DNA of 64,000 nucleotides from Litchfieldia sinesaloumensis (GCF_900156865.1 NZ_LT732529.1:2410975-2474974); one strand, 5' to 3'; counted from the first letter of the stretch, positions 17,395 through 26,743 are shown. The notes: generated from the letters alone by a model not told the origin. Made by a program: numbers and translations.

Positions 17395-17456
17395 GCCTCC
17401 GGCGGATGCCACAGATTTTCAAAGGTAGCTTTTCGAGCATGCTCGAAAAAGGCGCA
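17395..17456. repeat. Intergenic element with 20-bp perfect palindrome
   Basis: Sequence CCTCCGGCGGATGCCAC followed by a perfect palindrome TTTTCGAGCATGCTCGAAAA at 17430-17449, ending just before the M42 peptidase ribosome binding site. More G+C-rich than its surroundings. It resembles dispersed intergenic elements I have seen in Bacillus genomes; copy number cannot be tested here. Confidence 0.5.
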
Positions 17457-17481
17457 TTTGATTTAATAGGGGGAAAAGAAG

Positions 17482-18531
17482 TTGACTTATCCAAATACAG
17501 GTGAAACCATTGAACTTATAAAAGAGCTCGTTTCAATTCCAAGTCCATCTGGAAACACAAATGAAGTAATTACCTTCGTAGAGAACCTACTTAAAGAGGC
17601 AAATGTTGATACATATCGTAATCGTAAAGGCGGTCTTATCGCAACTATTCCGGGAAAGGATACTCAAAAACATCGTATGCTTACAGCTCACGTGGACACT
17701 TTGGGGGCTATCGTCAAGGAAATTAAGCCAAGTGGCCGACTAAAGCTTGATTTAATTGGTGGCTTTAAATACAACTCCATTGAAGGGGAATACTGCCGAA
17801 TCGAAACCTCAACTGGTAAGTTCTTTAGTGGTACTATTTTGATGCATCAGCAGTCCGTACATGTATATAAAGACGCAGGCAAAGCGGAACGCAACCAAGA
17901 AAACATGGAGGTTCGAATCGATGAAAAAGTAACAAATGCGGACGAGGTCCGTGCGCTTGGAATAGAAGTAGGAGATTTTGTTTCATTCAATCCACGAGTT
18001 GAAGTAACAGGAAACGGCTATATTAAATCTCGCCACTTGGATGATAAAGCAAGCGTGGGGATCCTTCTTCAATTAATTAAACAAATCAAAACAGAAAGCA
18101 TCGAACTTCCATATACAACACATTTTCTTATATCGAATAATGAGGAAATCGGATATGGTGGGAACTCAAATATAACTCCTGAAACTGTAGAATATTTGGC
18201 GGTGGATATGGGGGCAATGGGTGATGGTCAATCAACTGATGAATATACTGTTTCGATTTGTGTGAAGGATGCAAGTGGACCCTACCATTACGCTTTTCGG
18301 AAAAAGCTTGTGCAACTTGCCGAAAAACATGAAATTGGCTATAAGCTAGATATTTACCCATACTATGGTTCCGATGCATCTGCAGCCATTCGCTCTGGAC
18401 ATGATATTATCCACGGATTAATCGGGCCTGGAATTGATTCTTCACATGCATTTGAAAGAACACATCAGGATTCAATCGAAAATACAACAAAATTAATTTA
18501 TCATTATCTTCAATCTGAAATGGTTGAATAA
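17482..18531 (+). CDS. M42 family metallopeptidase (glutamyl/deblocking aminopeptidase-like)
   Basis: 349 residues. Dinuclear zinc peptidase motifs: THVD-type ligand in TAHVDTLGAIV (about 70-80), SRHLDDKASVG (about 182-192, bridging Asp), NNEEIGYGG (about 217-225, catalytic Glu pair), AVDMG (about 235) and a late His in SSHAFERTH (about 324). Such enzymes are cytoplasmic aminopeptidases forming large tetrahedral dodecamers. Start is TTG with AGGGGG eight bases upstream; I see no better ATG. It is not one of the usual core genes next to leuS, so its place could be lineage-specific. Confidence 0.87.
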   Translation: MTYPNTGETIELIKELVSIPSPSGNTNEVITFVENLLKEANVDTYRNRKGGLIATIPGKDTQKHRMLTAHVDTLGAIVKEIKPSGRLKLDLIGGFKYNSIEGEYCRIETSTGKFFSGTILMHQQSVHVYKDAGKAERNQENMEVRIDEKVTNADEVRALGIEVGDFVSFNPRVEVTGNGYIKSRHLDDKASVGILLQLIKQIKTESIELPYTTHFLISNNEEIGYGGNSNITPETVEYLAVDMGAMGDGQSTDEYTVSICVKDASGPYHYAFRKKLVQLAEKHEIGYKLDIYPYYGSDASAAIRSGHDIIHGLIGPGIDSSHAFERTHQDSIENTTKLIYHYLQSEMVE

Positions 18532-18570
18532 TGATTAAGGATGCCTGTATGGTGTCCTTTTTCATTGAAG

Positions 18571-18597
18571 AAAAGCCCTCAATCATTGAGGGCTTTT
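18571..18597. terminator. Bidirectional terminator between M42 peptidase and leuS
   Basis: AAAAGCCCTCAAT/ATTGAGGGCTTTT, 13-bp stem with a tight loop, followed by T-rich sequence on the plus strand and flanked by A-rich sequence for the minus strand. Confidence 0.88.
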
Positions 18598-18601
18598 CTT
18601 A

Positions 18602-21019
18602 TTAATTCGCTACAATATTAACAAGCTTTCCTGGTACTGCAATAACCTTACGTACTGTTTTACCTTCGATTTGTTCTTTAATTGGGTCTGCACCCATTGC
18701 AATTTGCTCAAGTACCTCTTTAGTTGCATCCGCCGGAACATGAAGCTTAGCTTTTACCTTTCCGTTTACCTGGATGACAATTTCGATTTCTGATTCAACT
18801 AATTTTGCCTCATCAAATGCTGGCCATGATTCATACGCAATCGAACCAGCGTTACCAAGTTTCTCCCACAACTCTTCTGACAAGTGTGGAGCAACTGGGG
18901 ATAGTAGTTTTACAAAGCCCTCAATAAACGGCTTCGGTAATACAGACGCTTTATAAGCTTCATTGATGAATACCATTAATTGTGAAATCGCCGTATTAAA
19001 GTGTAATGCTTCGTAATCCTCCGTTACCTTTTTCACGGTTTGGTGATACACGCGTTCTAGCGATGTGTCATTAGAATCACTTTGTACTTTTGATGTTAGA
19101 TTACCATTATCATTAATAAGTAGTCGCCAAATACGATCTAGGAAACGACGAGATCCATCAAGTCCATTTGTTGACCATGCAATTGAAGCGTCTAATGGTC
19201 CCATAAACATTTCATATAAGCGTAGGGTATCTGCACCATGTGACTCTATAATATCATCCGGATTTACAACATTACCTTTTGATTTACTCATTTTTTCATT
19301 ACCTTCGCCCAAGATCATACCTTGGTTGAAAAGCTTTTGGAATGGTTCTTTCGTTGTAACAACACCTATATCATATAATACTTTATGCCAGAATCTCGCG
19401 TACAACAAGTGAAGAACAGCATGCTCTGCTCCACCAATATAAATATCAACTGGTAACCACTCTTTTAATTTGTCTGGATCAGCTAGAGCTTCTTCATTAT
19501 GCGGATCAATGTAACGTAGATAATACCAGCAGCTACCTGCCCATTGTGGCATTGTATTTGTTTCACGGCGGCCTTTTTTACCAGTTTTCTCGTCCACAAC
19601 ATTAACCCATTCCTCAATATTCGCTAATGGTGATTCACCAGTTCCAGATGGCTTGATTTCCTTCGTTTTAGGAAGCATTAGCGGAAGCTCTTCTACCGGA
19701 ACAGTTGTCATTGTTCCATCTTCCCATTGAATAATTGGAATTGGTTCACCCCAATATCGTTGACGGCTAAATAACCAATCGCGTAGCTTATAGGTAATTT
19801 CCTTCTTACCAATCTTATTTTCCTCTAACCATGCAATCATCTTACTAATTGCTTCTTCTTTGTTTAGACCATTTAAAAATTGCGAATTTACATGTTCACC
19901 GTCACCAGTATATGCTTCTTTAGAAACATCACCGCCAGCAACAACTTCTTTAATTGGCAATTCAAATACTTTAGCAAACTCGTAGTCACGCTCATCATGG
20001 GCTGGAACTGCCATAATCGCTCCTGTACCATAACTCATTAACACATAATCTGCTATCCAGATTGGCATTTTTTCTTGGTTTACAGGATTGATGGCATATG
20101 CACCAGTAAATACACCTGTTTTGTCTTTCGCAAGGTCTGTACGTTCTAAATCGCTCTTACTCTTTATTTTTTCTACGTAAGCATTGACAGCTTCCTTTTG
20201 TTCAGGAGTTGTGATTTTATCAACGAACGGATGCTCAGGAGAAAGTACTGCATAAGTAGCACCAAATAAGGTATCCGGACGAGTTGTGAACACCGTAAAG
20301 GTTTCATCATGACCGTCAATCGTAAAGGTTACATGTGCTCCTTCTGAACGACCAATCCAGTTGCGTTGCATTTCTTTTAAGCTCTCTGGCCAATCAAGCT
20401 CATCTAAATCTTGTAGTAATCTCTCTGCATATGCAGTTATTCGTAAGACCCATTGTCTCATTGGGCGTCTTTCTACAGGGTGTCCTCCACGTTCACTTTT
20501 CCCATCGATTACTTCTTCGTTAGCAAGCACAGTTCCCAATGCAGGACACCAGTTAACAGGAATTTCATCAACGTATGCTAACCCTTTTTCATATAGTTTT
20601 GTGAAAATCCATTGCGTCCATTTATAGTATTTAGGATCTGTTGTGTTAATTTCACGATCCCAATCATATGAGAATCCAAGTTCTTTAATTTGACGACGGA
20701 AGGTATTAATATTTTTCTCCGTAAATTCAGCTGGGTCGTTACCTGTGTCTAATGCATATTGCTCAGCTGGTAAACCAAACGCATCCCATCCCATTGGATG
20801 AAGAACGTTGTATCCTTGCATCCTCTTCATTCTTGATAAAATATCAGTAGCTGTATAGCCTTCAGGATGCCCCACGTGCAGTCCCGCTCCAGAAGGATAT
20901 GGGAACATGTCTAATGCATAGAATTTACGCTTCCCTTTGTCTTCAGTTGTCTTAAATGTTTTGTTCTGTTCCCAGTACTGCTGCCATTTTTTCTCGATCT
21001 TTTGGTGATTAAAACTCAT
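18602..21019 (-). CDS. leuS: Leucyl-tRNA synthetase
   Basis: Class I synthetase, 805 residues, the usual bacterial length. The HIGH-type motif is [10 protein letters not shown] (about 45-54), the KMSKS motif is present (about 575-579), and a CP1 editing domain with [11 protein letters not shown] and [10 protein letters not shown] lies between, so proofreading residues look intact. The C-terminal domain ends with the Lys-rich [12 protein letters not shown] segment. It is controlled by a T-box leader read from the same strand. ATG at 21019. Confidence 0.97.
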   Translation of the reverse strand: MSFNHQKIEKKWQQYWEQNKTFKTTEDKGKRKFYALDMFPYPSGAGLHVGHPEGYTATDILSRMKRMQGYNVLHPMGWDAFGLPAEQYALDTGNDPAEFTEKNINTFRRQIKELGFSYDWDREINTTDPKYYKWTQWIFTKLYEKGLAYVDEIPVNWCPALGTVLANEEVIDGKSERGGHPVERRPMRQWVLRITAYAERLLQDLDELDWPESLKEMQRNWIGRSEGAHVTFTIDGHDETFTVFTTRPDTLFGATYAVLSPEHPFVDKITTPEQKEAVNAYVEKIKSKSDLERTDLAKDKTGVFTGAYAINPVNQEKMPIWIADYVLMSYGTGAIMAVPAHDERDYEFAKVFELPIKEVVAGGDVSKEAYTGDGEHVNSQFLNGLNKEEAISKMIAWLEENKIGKKEITYKLRDWLFSRQRYWGEPIPIIQWEDGTMTTVPVEELPLMLPKTKEIKPSGTGESPLANIEEWVNVVDEKTGKKGRRETNTMPQWAGSCWYYLRYIDPHNEEALADPDKLKEWLPVDIYIGGAEHAVLHLLYARFWHKVLYDIGVVTTKEPFQKLFNQGMILGEGNEKMSKSKGNVVNPDDIIESHGADTLRLYEMFMGPLDASIAWSTNGLDGSRRFLDRIWRLLINDNGNLTSKVQSDSNDTSLERVYHQTVKKVTEDYEALHFNTAISQLMVFINEAYKASVLPKPFIEGFVKLLSPVAPHLSEELWEKLGNAGSIAYESWPAFDEAKLVESEIEIVIQVNGKVKAKLHVPADATKEVLEQIAMGADPIKEQIEGKTVRKVIAVPGKLVNIVAN

Positions 21020-21065
21020 AAGACTTCCTCCTTAATCAGTTAACGAATACTAAAAAAAGTATAAA

Positions 21066-21337
21066 AAAACAAAAAACCTCTAATCCCAAAAGGGACGAGA
21101 GGATATGTATTCTTCCCGCGGTACCACCCACATTAGTGACAAACAAGTGCACTCACTTCATTCATCCTTAACGCGGATCACACGACAAGCACTAATTTGC
21201 TATTCTTTAGCAGTTCATACTTGTTGCTCCAAGGCGAGTTCATGTTCATCAACGATTGACTTGCACCACCCGTCAACTCTCTATAACGTATATAGAACAT
21301 TACTACTCCTATTCAACGCTTCATTTTATTGATTATA
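21066..21337 (-). promoter_or_regulatory. T-box riboswitch (Leu) of leuS
   Basis: Minus-strand leader with the T-box core GGGTGGTACCGCGG (21116-21129), where TGGT can pair with the ACCA end of tRNA-Leu. A Leu codon CTC at 21236-21238 within GAACTCGCC is the likely specifier. The terminator stem CCTCTcGTCCC/GGGATTAGAGG followed by TTTTTT occupies about 21067-21103. Uncharged tRNA-Leu is expected to favour the antiterminator and raise leuS expression. Confidence 0.93.
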
Positions 21338-21343
21338 TTCAGT

Positions 21344-21372
21344 ATTGTATAGAATTTGTGAAAGAACTGCAA
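21344..21372 (-). promoter_or_regulatory. Sigma-A-type promoter of leuS
   Basis: On the minus strand TTGCAG (21367-21372), 17-bp spacer, TACAAT (21344-21349). Transcription would start near 21337, at the head of the T-box leader. Confidence 0.7.
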
Positions 21373-21647
21373 GTATAATTGGAAAAATTGGGCTTTTCCC
21401 CATCCATTATACCCACTATTACTTCTACTATACTACCTTATCCACACTTTTTATAGTGAATATTCGTTCCTCTTTGTTATGAGAGTCAATCTAATTTTCC
21501 ACCTTAAAATAGAGGAAATTCCGGCCAACTTTGTGAAGATTTTTTTACTAAAAACAGCGTTTTGATAGCGTTTAAACCCTTATCACTATTGGAAAGGTGT
21601 TAAAATGCTCACCTTTTCACAAACTGTCCACAGATTAAGTCGAAAAG

Positions 21648-21690
21648 CGTGATTAATATCACGTTTTGAGGGTGCCCCTCCGAATATGAT
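21648..21690 (+). promoter_or_regulatory. Fnr/Crp-type site and promoter of nirK
   Basis: CGTGATTAATATCACG at 21648-21663 fits the Fnr/Crp format TGTGA-N6-TCACA except for the outer base of each half. A -10 candidate TATGAT lies at 21685-21690. If transcription starts seven bases after it, the site centre is at about -41.5, the class II activator position. Oxygen or NO-responsive Fnr control is inferred. Confidence 0.65.
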
Positions 21691-21735
21691 AAGGGTGTAG
21701 AAAATAATTAACAAATATCCAAGGGGGTATTATTC

Positions 21736-22800
21736 ATGAACAAGCAAATTAAATTATTGGTAGCATCATTAGTTGGAACTACAATCATTTTAGCAGGATG
21801 TGGTAATAACCAAGAAGCAGTCTCTGAAAAAAAGGTAGAGGCTCAAACAGCCGGTTCAGAATCAAGTCATGGGGAAGTAATTGCTCCTCACAAAGACCTT
21901 AACCAAGCACCAGTTCCTTTAAAAGTAGAAAGAGTATCTGAAAATGAAGTAAACGTTGAAATGACAGCCCAAATTACTGACATCGAAATTGACAAAGGGT
22001 ACACGTATAAGGCATGGACTTTTAACGGTGAAGCACCAGGACCTGTCGTAATCGTAAATGAAGGTGACACAATCAACTTTACCATGAAGAATATGGACCC
22101 AGCAATTCCACACAGCATGGACTTTCACGCTGTTCACGCAGCTCCTTCAAAAGATTTTATTGATGTAATGCCAGATGAAACAGGAACATTCTCATACCCA
22201 GCAAATAAACCCGGAGTATTTATGTATCACTGTGGTACTGCACCTGTTCTATCACATATCGCAAACGGGATGCACGGCACAATCATTGTTAAACCAAAAG
22301 ATGGGTACCCAACAGATAAAGAGATTGATAGAGAATACCTGATTATCCAAAACGAATGGTATAAATACAACGATCTAAATGACATGACAAATGGAGTTCC
22401 TAGCCAAGTTGTTTTCTCAACGAAGGCTCTTAAAGATGGCGACTTAAATACAAACGGCGACACTTTCTCTCTAAAAGAAACTCCATTACTTGCTAAAGTT
22501 GGCGACCGTGTACGATTATATGTAAACAATGTTGGACCTAATGAAGTAAGTTCTTTCCACGTGGTAGGTACGATATTTGACGATGTTTATATTGATGGCA
22601 ATCCGGCTAATCACATGGAAGGTTTACAAACAGTAATGCTTCCAGCTAGCGGAGGCGCAGTTGTTGAATTCACTGTAGTCAAGGAAGGGACATACTCAAT
22701 TGTAACTCACCAATTTAACCATGCAACAAAAGGAGCTGTTGCTTACTTAAAGGTAACTGCCGATGGTAAAGATGATGGAAGTGCAGTCGGCGGGCATTAA
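21736..22800 (+). CDS. nirK: Copper-containing nitrite reductase (NirK, AniA-like lipoprotein)
   Basis: Reduces nitrite to nitric oxide in denitrification. A signal peptide ends in the lipobox LAGC (Cys22), so it is a lipoprotein on the outer face of the membrane. Two cupredoxin domains follow. All ligands can be placed by comparison with AniA: type 1 copper His126, Cys166, His174, Met179; type 2 copper His131, His165, His325; catalytic Asp129 and His275. Length 354 residues is typical. AGGGGGTATT precedes the ATG. Electrons would come from menaquinol through a cytochrome c or membrane carrier not encoded here. No nor or nos genes are beside it; a tiny lipoprotein gene is the only follower. 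Confidence 0.95.
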   Translation: MNKQIKLLVASLVGTTIILAGCGNNQEAVSEKKVEAQTAGSESSHGEVIAPHKDLNQAPVPLKVERVSENEVNVEMTAQITDIEIDKGYTYKAWTFNGEAPGPVVIVNEGDTINFTMKNMDPAIPHSMDFHAVHAAPSKDFIDVMPDETGTFSYPANKPGVFMYHCGTAPVLSHIANGMHGTIIVKPKDGYPTDKEIDREYLIIQNEWYKYNDLNDMTNGVPSQVVFSTKALKDGDLNTNGDTFSLKETPLLAKVGDRVRLYVNNVGPNEVSSFHVVGTIFDDVYIDGNPANHMEGLQTVMLPASGGAVVEFTVVKEGTYSIVTHQFNHATKGAVAYLKVTADGKDDGSAVGGH

Positions 22801-22851
22801 AAATAAAACCTACAATAAAGAGCAGATTCCTTATTAAACGAGGTGATCAGT

Positions 22852-22974
22852 ATGAGGAGAAAAGGACTACTCTTTCTCCTCTTCTTTTTGTTATTGGGAC
22901 AATCATGCAATAGCCTCGAGGATATCTTTCTATTACTTCATGAACAAAATGTAAAACTACCGGTTTCAATCTGA
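22852..22974 (+). CDS. Tiny predicted lipoprotein downstream of nirK
   Basis: A 40-residue open frame: MRRKGLLFLLFFLLLGQSCN is a compact signal peptide with a lipobox-like LGQSC (Cys19), leaving about 22 mature residues (NSLEDIFLLLHEQNVKLPVSI after the Cys). GAGGTGA lies five bases before the ATG. It starts 51 bases after the nirK stop, on the same strand and before the terminator, so it is probably in the nirK transcript. Its last codons lie in the terminator stem. I do not recognise it. Short length means chance occurrence cannot be excluded. Confidence 0.5.
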   Translation: MRRKGLLFLLFFLLLGQSCNSLEDIFLLLHEQNVKLPVSI

Positions 22975-22990
22975 TTCCGGTAGTTTTTTA
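22953..22990. terminator. Terminator of nirK transcript
   Basis: AAAACTACCGG pairs with CCGGTAGTTTT around a 13-base loop and ends in TTTTTT. It overlaps the 3' end of the tiny lipoprotein gene and ends five bases before the convergent hydroxybutyrate dehydrogenase gene. Confidence 0.88.
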
Positions 22991-22994
22991 GATT

Positions 22995-23771
22995 CTATTG
23001 AGCCGTATAGCCCCCATCAATTACACAAGCCTGACCTGTTATGCCTTTTGCGTGTTTACTTGCTAAAAATAATACATAATTTGAGATTTCCTCTACCTCT
23101 AATAGACGTTTTTGCGGTACAAGGGGGTATATAACCTCCTCTAAAACTTTCTCTACCTCTACACTTCGTGTCTTAGCTAAATCAACCATCTGGTTTCTTA
23201 CGAGTGGTGTATCAACATACCCAGGACATACAGCATTAACTGTAATTCCAAACTCTGCCCCTTCTAATGCCGCAACCTTCGTTAATCCTATAACACCATG
23301 CTTTGCACTATTATAGGCAGCCTTACCTGCAAATCCAATTAATCCATTAATCGAAGCCATGTTAATAATTCTTCCAAATTTCTGCTGTTTCATAATCGGA
23401 AAAACATGCCTAGTTGCAACGAATGGTGCAGTTAACATAACGGATAATAGTAGTTCGAATTTTTCCTTTGGAAATTCTTCTATTGGTGAAACATGCTGTA
23501 ACCCTGCATTATTGATCAAGGAATCGATCCTTCCATACCTTGTAAATGTTTCATTGATGACTTCAATGATTTCTGCTTCACTAGTTACATTACATTTCAA
23601 TCCTAGTGCCTCAAACCCCAACTGCTGAAGCTTTAGTGCAGAACTTTTCACTGCCGATTCGTCCAGATCTGTCAACACAACCCGTGCGCCATTTTCCGCA
23701 AATGCTTTCCCAATTTCAAATCCAATTCCACGTGCCGCACCAGTAATTAAAACAACCTGATTTCTAACCAT
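22995..23771 (-). CDS. 3-hydroxybutyrate dehydrogenase (SDR family)
   Basis: Short-chain dehydrogenase of 258 residues. NAD-binding TGAARGIG (about 10-17), NNAG (about 90-93), catalytic Ser in MASINGL, Tyr and Lys in YNSAKHG (about 153-159). The segment LQHVSPIEEFP is typical of D-beta-hydroxybutyrate dehydrogenases, which interconvert 3-hydroxybutyrate and acetoacetate. It lies 9 bp downstream of a GntP permease gene, and B. subtilis has the similar pair yxjF/yxjC together with scoAB. scoAB is not present here. Control from the upstream sigma-54 promoter is expected. Confidence 0.88.
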   Translation of the reverse strand: MVRNQVVLITGAARGIGFEIGKAFAENGARVVLTDLDESAVKSSALKLQQLGFEALGLKCNVTSEAEIIEVINETFTRYGRIDSLINNAGLQHVSPIEEFPKEKFELLLSVMLTAPFVATRHVFPIMKQQKFGRIINMASINGLIGFAGKAAYNSAKHGVIGLTKVAALEGAEFGITVNAVCPGYVDTPLVRNQMVDLAKTRSVEVEKVLEEVIYPLVPQKRLLEVEEISNYVLFLASKHAKGITGQACVIDGGYTAQ

Positions 23772-23780
23772 GATGTCCTC

Positions 23781-25100
23781 CTAAATCCCTAGACCTAAAG
23801 AGAATAATACAATCGCTATCGCTAAACCTATTAATGGAACAATTACAGTAACCGCTCCCACTGCTCCATATGCATCCTTGTGTGATTCTCCACAAATTGA
23901 ACGAACTGTTGTTACAACATATCCATTATGCGGAAGAGAATCTAACGCACCTGATGAAATGGCGACAACCCTATGAAGCGCTTCAGTATTAACCCCCGCT
24001 TCAACATAATGAGGAGCTATCAATGGAAGTGCAATTACCTGCCCCCCAGAAGCTGATCCTGTCATACCTGCAATAACGCTAACTGCAATGGCACCACCAA
24101 TTAAAGGACTCCCAGGAATACTTGTCATGGCATCAACTGCTACCTGAAATGCCGGAACTGCTTTTGCAACTCCCCCAAAACCTACAACCGCAGCGGTATT
24201 CCCAATTGCAATTAACGCTCCAAGCGTTCCTTCTGATAGTGCTTTTCCTATTGACTTAAAATATTTACGATTCAAAATATACGTTGCAAGAACCCCGCCC
24301 AATAAAGCGATAATCAGAGCCGATTGCGCGAGCTCTTTATGAAAGATAAAAGATAGGATAAGTACAACAACTAATGGGATTAGCCCTGTAATTGGATGTG
24401 GTAGTTGTTTATTTTCTGCCACAGGGTCATTATCTCTTGAAACGAAGGTTTCTCCGTTAGCAACAGCCTTTGTAATCATCCGTTTTAACCACCAATAGCC
24501 GAAAATCATCATGAACACTGCGACTATTAAACTTACCTCCCAGCCAGCATATGGTGAGGTCTTTAAATAATCAATCGGAATCCAGTTTTGAATTTCTGGA
24601 GACCCTGCAGATGTCATCGTGAACGTTACCGAACCGAATGCTAATGTAGCTGGGATAAATCTTCGTGGTAAATTTGCTTCTTTAAATAGACTTATGGCCA
24701 TTGGATAAACCGAAAATGCAACAACGAAAAGACTTACACCGCCATATGTTAACACGGCACAGGCAAGGACAATTGCAAAGATTGCATATTTCATTCCTAA
24801 TTTATCAACTATCCATTTAGAAACGCTGTCAGCAGCACCACTATCTTCCATCACTTTTCCAAAAATGGCTCCTAAAAGGAACATCAAATACCAAGACGTA
24901 ACAAAACTTGAAAAACCACTCATATAGTTGCCAACAAAGTTTGCTTCTCCCTCACCAGCTAACTGCGGAAACAATGGTAGACCGCTAAAAACAGCCACGA
25001 ACAGGGCACATAACGGTCCGGCAATTAATAAGTTCATGCCTCTCATCGTAAATACAATTAGAAGCACTAAGCCGCCTATCAACCCAATCATACTAAGCAT
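23781..25100 (-). CDS. GntP family permease (YxjC-like, probable hydroxybutyrate/acetoacetate transporter)
   Basis: 439-residue membrane protein with about 12-14 transmembrane segments, of the GntP/ArsB-type superfamily (motifs GAIFGKVMEDSGAADS, TGSASGGQVIALPLIAPHY, SGALDSLPHNGYVVT). Family members carry gluconate, ketogluconate or short organic acids. The partner gene, a 3-hydroxybutyrate dehydrogenase 9 bp downstream, points to 3-hydroxybutyrate or acetoacetate as substrate; this is inference from context. ATG at 25100 with AAGGGGGATG before it. First gene after the -24/-12 promoter at 25196-25211. Confidence 0.88.
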   Translation of the reverse strand: MLSMIGLIGGLVLLIVFTMRGMNLLIAGPLCALFVAVFSGLPLFPQLAGEGEANFVGNYMSGFSSFVTSWYLMFLLGAIFGKVMEDSGAADSVSKWIVDKLGMKYAIFAIVLACAVLTYGGVSLFVVAFSVYPMAISLFKEANLPRRFIPATLAFGSVTFTMTSAGSPEIQNWIPIDYLKTSPYAGWEVSLIVAVFMMIFGYWWLKRMITKAVANGETFVSRDNDPVAENKQLPHPITGLIPLVVVLILSFIFHKELAQSALIIALLGGVLATYILNRKYFKSIGKALSEGTLGALIAIGNTAAVVGFGGVAKAVPAFQVAVDAMTSIPGSPLIGGAIAVSVIAGMTGSASGGQVIALPLIAPHYVEAGVNTEALHRVVAISSGALDSLPHNGYVVTTVRSICGESHKDAYGAVGAVTVIVPLIGLAIAIVLFSLGLGI

Positions 25101-25195
25101 CTTTCATCCCCCTTACTCAAATTAAGTTGTGATTATTTCCTCAATAGTAAGAAAAAAATCTTAGACCTCCCTTTTATGTACTCAGTATTACTTAA

Positions 25196-25211
25196 TGCAA
25201 GTACCGTGCCA
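25196..25211 (-). promoter_or_regulatory. Sigma-54 (-24/-12) promoter of gntP-hbd operon
   Basis: Minus-strand TGGCACGGTACTTGCA, a full match to the TGGCAC-N5-TTGCW consensus with GG and GC at the required spacing. It is 96 bases upstream of the permease ATG and downstream of three activator sites. Transcription should start near 25184. Confidence 0.88.
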
Positions 25212-25263
25212 AAATGAAGAAGGTCATAAAATCGCCACATTTACAGTTTTTAACTATCCTATC

Positions 25264-25369
25264 ATTCCAGATTTCCGGAATAGTAGTTTAATATTTATGT
25301 AAAATGCAGGGTAACTGGGACAAAAAAAGGATTCCAGGTATCCGGAATTTAATTCCGAATTTCCGGAAT
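25264..25369. promoter_or_regulatory. Three upstream activator sites ATTCC-N8-GGAAT
   Basis: ATTCCAGATTTCCGGAAT (25264-25281), ATTCCAGGTATCCGGAAT (25331-25348) and ATTCCGAATTTCCGGAAT (25352-25369). All share ATTCC, then TCCGGAAT at the same offset. Copies 2 and 3 are 21 bp apart (two helical turns). Centres are about 88, 155 and 176 bases upstream of the predicted start, normal for sites bound by a sigma-54 activator; the activator gene is adjacent. Confidence 0.8.
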
Positions 25370-26743
25370 CTATGATTCTATATTTAACTTTTTAAGTTTT
25401 TCATACATAGTAGATTTACTTATACCAAGTGCCTTCGCAGCTAATTGCTTATCGTTCTTATACTTTTGTAACGTCTTCTCGAGAACCCTTTTTTCAGTGT
25501 CCTCTAGAATTTCTTTTAAGGGTTTTTGGCCGATTAGTAATTTTGGATCATCAACTAGATACTCCGGCAACGATCCAATCTCTATCTTTTCTCCGCTTGA
25601 AAGATGGATAGCAGCTTCGATTACATTTTCAAGCTCACGCAGGTTTCCAGGCCACCGATGTTGGTTGAAAATATTCATTACTTCAGCATCAATCGATAAT
25701 ATTCTTTTCCCCGTTCGTTTAGAAACTTTTTCTATAAAAAACTTTGTTAGTGGACCAATATCATCCGGCCTTTCACGAAGGGGTGGAATCGTAAATGGAA
25801 TCACATTAATTCTATAAAATAAATCTTCACGAAATCTTCCTTCTTCAATCATCTGCTCTAGAGGTCGGTTTGTTGCTGCAATTACTCGAACATCTACAGG
25901 GATAGGTGTTAGTGCTCCAACTGGCTCAACTTCTTTCTCTTGAAGTACTCGCAAAAGCTTAATCTGCATATGAAGTGGCATATCGCCCACTTCGTCTAAA
26001 AAAATAGTTCCACCGTGTGCAAGTACAAATTTCCCTTTTTTCCCACCCTTTTTCGCTCCTGTAAATGCCCCTTCTTCATAACCAAATAACTCCGATTCTA
26101 ACAAGTGCTCGGGAATTGCTCCACAATTAACTTTTATAAAAGGATTTTGACTCCTTGGACTTAATTGGTGAATACTATGGGCGAACAACTCCTTACCTGT
26201 TCCACTTTCACCACGAATCAATACAGAAATGTCGCCTGATGCAATATTTTTAACTTTCTCCTTTAATTCTAGTACCTGTTTTGAACTTGTTTTTATGTCA
26301 TTAAGCGTGTATTTAGCTCCATTATTTTCCTGCCAATCATCAATATACGTTTGTAGCTCCGACATTAAGCTTTTGATATGACTATTCATCTTATTTAATG
26401 CCTTTGTATCTTTAAAAATAACTGCTCCAACAGCTCCTACGATTCTATGGTCTGAGTAAATTGGAATTCGATTAGCTATCATATAGTTTCCTTTAATATA
26501 ATGTGGACTTCCGATTTCCTTTTCACCGGTCTGAACAACAATATGCATCCTTGTATTTTCGATTACCTCTGTCACATGTGTACCAATCACAGCCTCTCGA
26601 TTGACTTCAAGAAAATCACAATAATTTTTATTCATATACATTATTTTCCCTTGATAATCAACTACAACAATCCATTCGTAAGCGGTATCAATAATTGTTT
26701 GAAGTATTTTGTTTTTAAACTCTAAATCTTCGTGATTAAGCAT
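25370..26743 (-). CDS. Sigma-54-dependent transcriptional activator (PAS-AAA-Fis)
   Basis: 457 residues. An N-terminal PAS sensor domain (about 10-120, with [21 protein letters not shown]) is followed by the AAA+ domain: Walker A GESGTGKE (about 178-185), the sigma-54 contact loop GAFTGA (about 227-232), Walker B-like [13 protein letters not shown], and the R-finger region [11 protein letters not shown]. The C-terminal Fis-type HTH is [21 protein letters not shown]. It should bind the three ATTCC-N8-GGAAT sites adjoining its own stop codon and activate the gntP-hbd promoter with SigL. The PAS ligand is unknown; hydroxybutyrate is a guess. Confidence 0.93.
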   Translation of the reverse strand: MLNHEDLEFKNKILQTIIDTAYEWIVVVDYQGKIMYMNKNYCDFLEVNREAVIGTHVTEVIENTRMHIVVQTGEKEIGSPHYIKGNYMIANRIPIYSDHRIVGAVGAVIFKDTKALNKMNSHIKSLMSELQTYIDDWQENNGAKYTLNDIKTSSKQVLELKEKVKNIASGDISVLIRGESGTGKELFAHSIHQLSPRSQNPFIKVNCGAIPEHLLESELFGYEEGAFTGAKKGGKKGKFVLAHGGTIFLDEVGDMPLHMQIKLLRVLQEKEVEPVGALTPIPVDVRVIAATNRPLEQMIEEGRFREDLFYRINVIPFTIPPLRERPDDIGPLTKFFIEKVSKRTGKRILSIDAEVMNIFNQHRWPGNLRELENVIEAAIHLSSGEKIEIGSLPEYLVDDPKLLIGQKPLKEILEDTEKRVLEKTLQKYKNDKQLAAKALGISKSTMYEKLKKLNIES

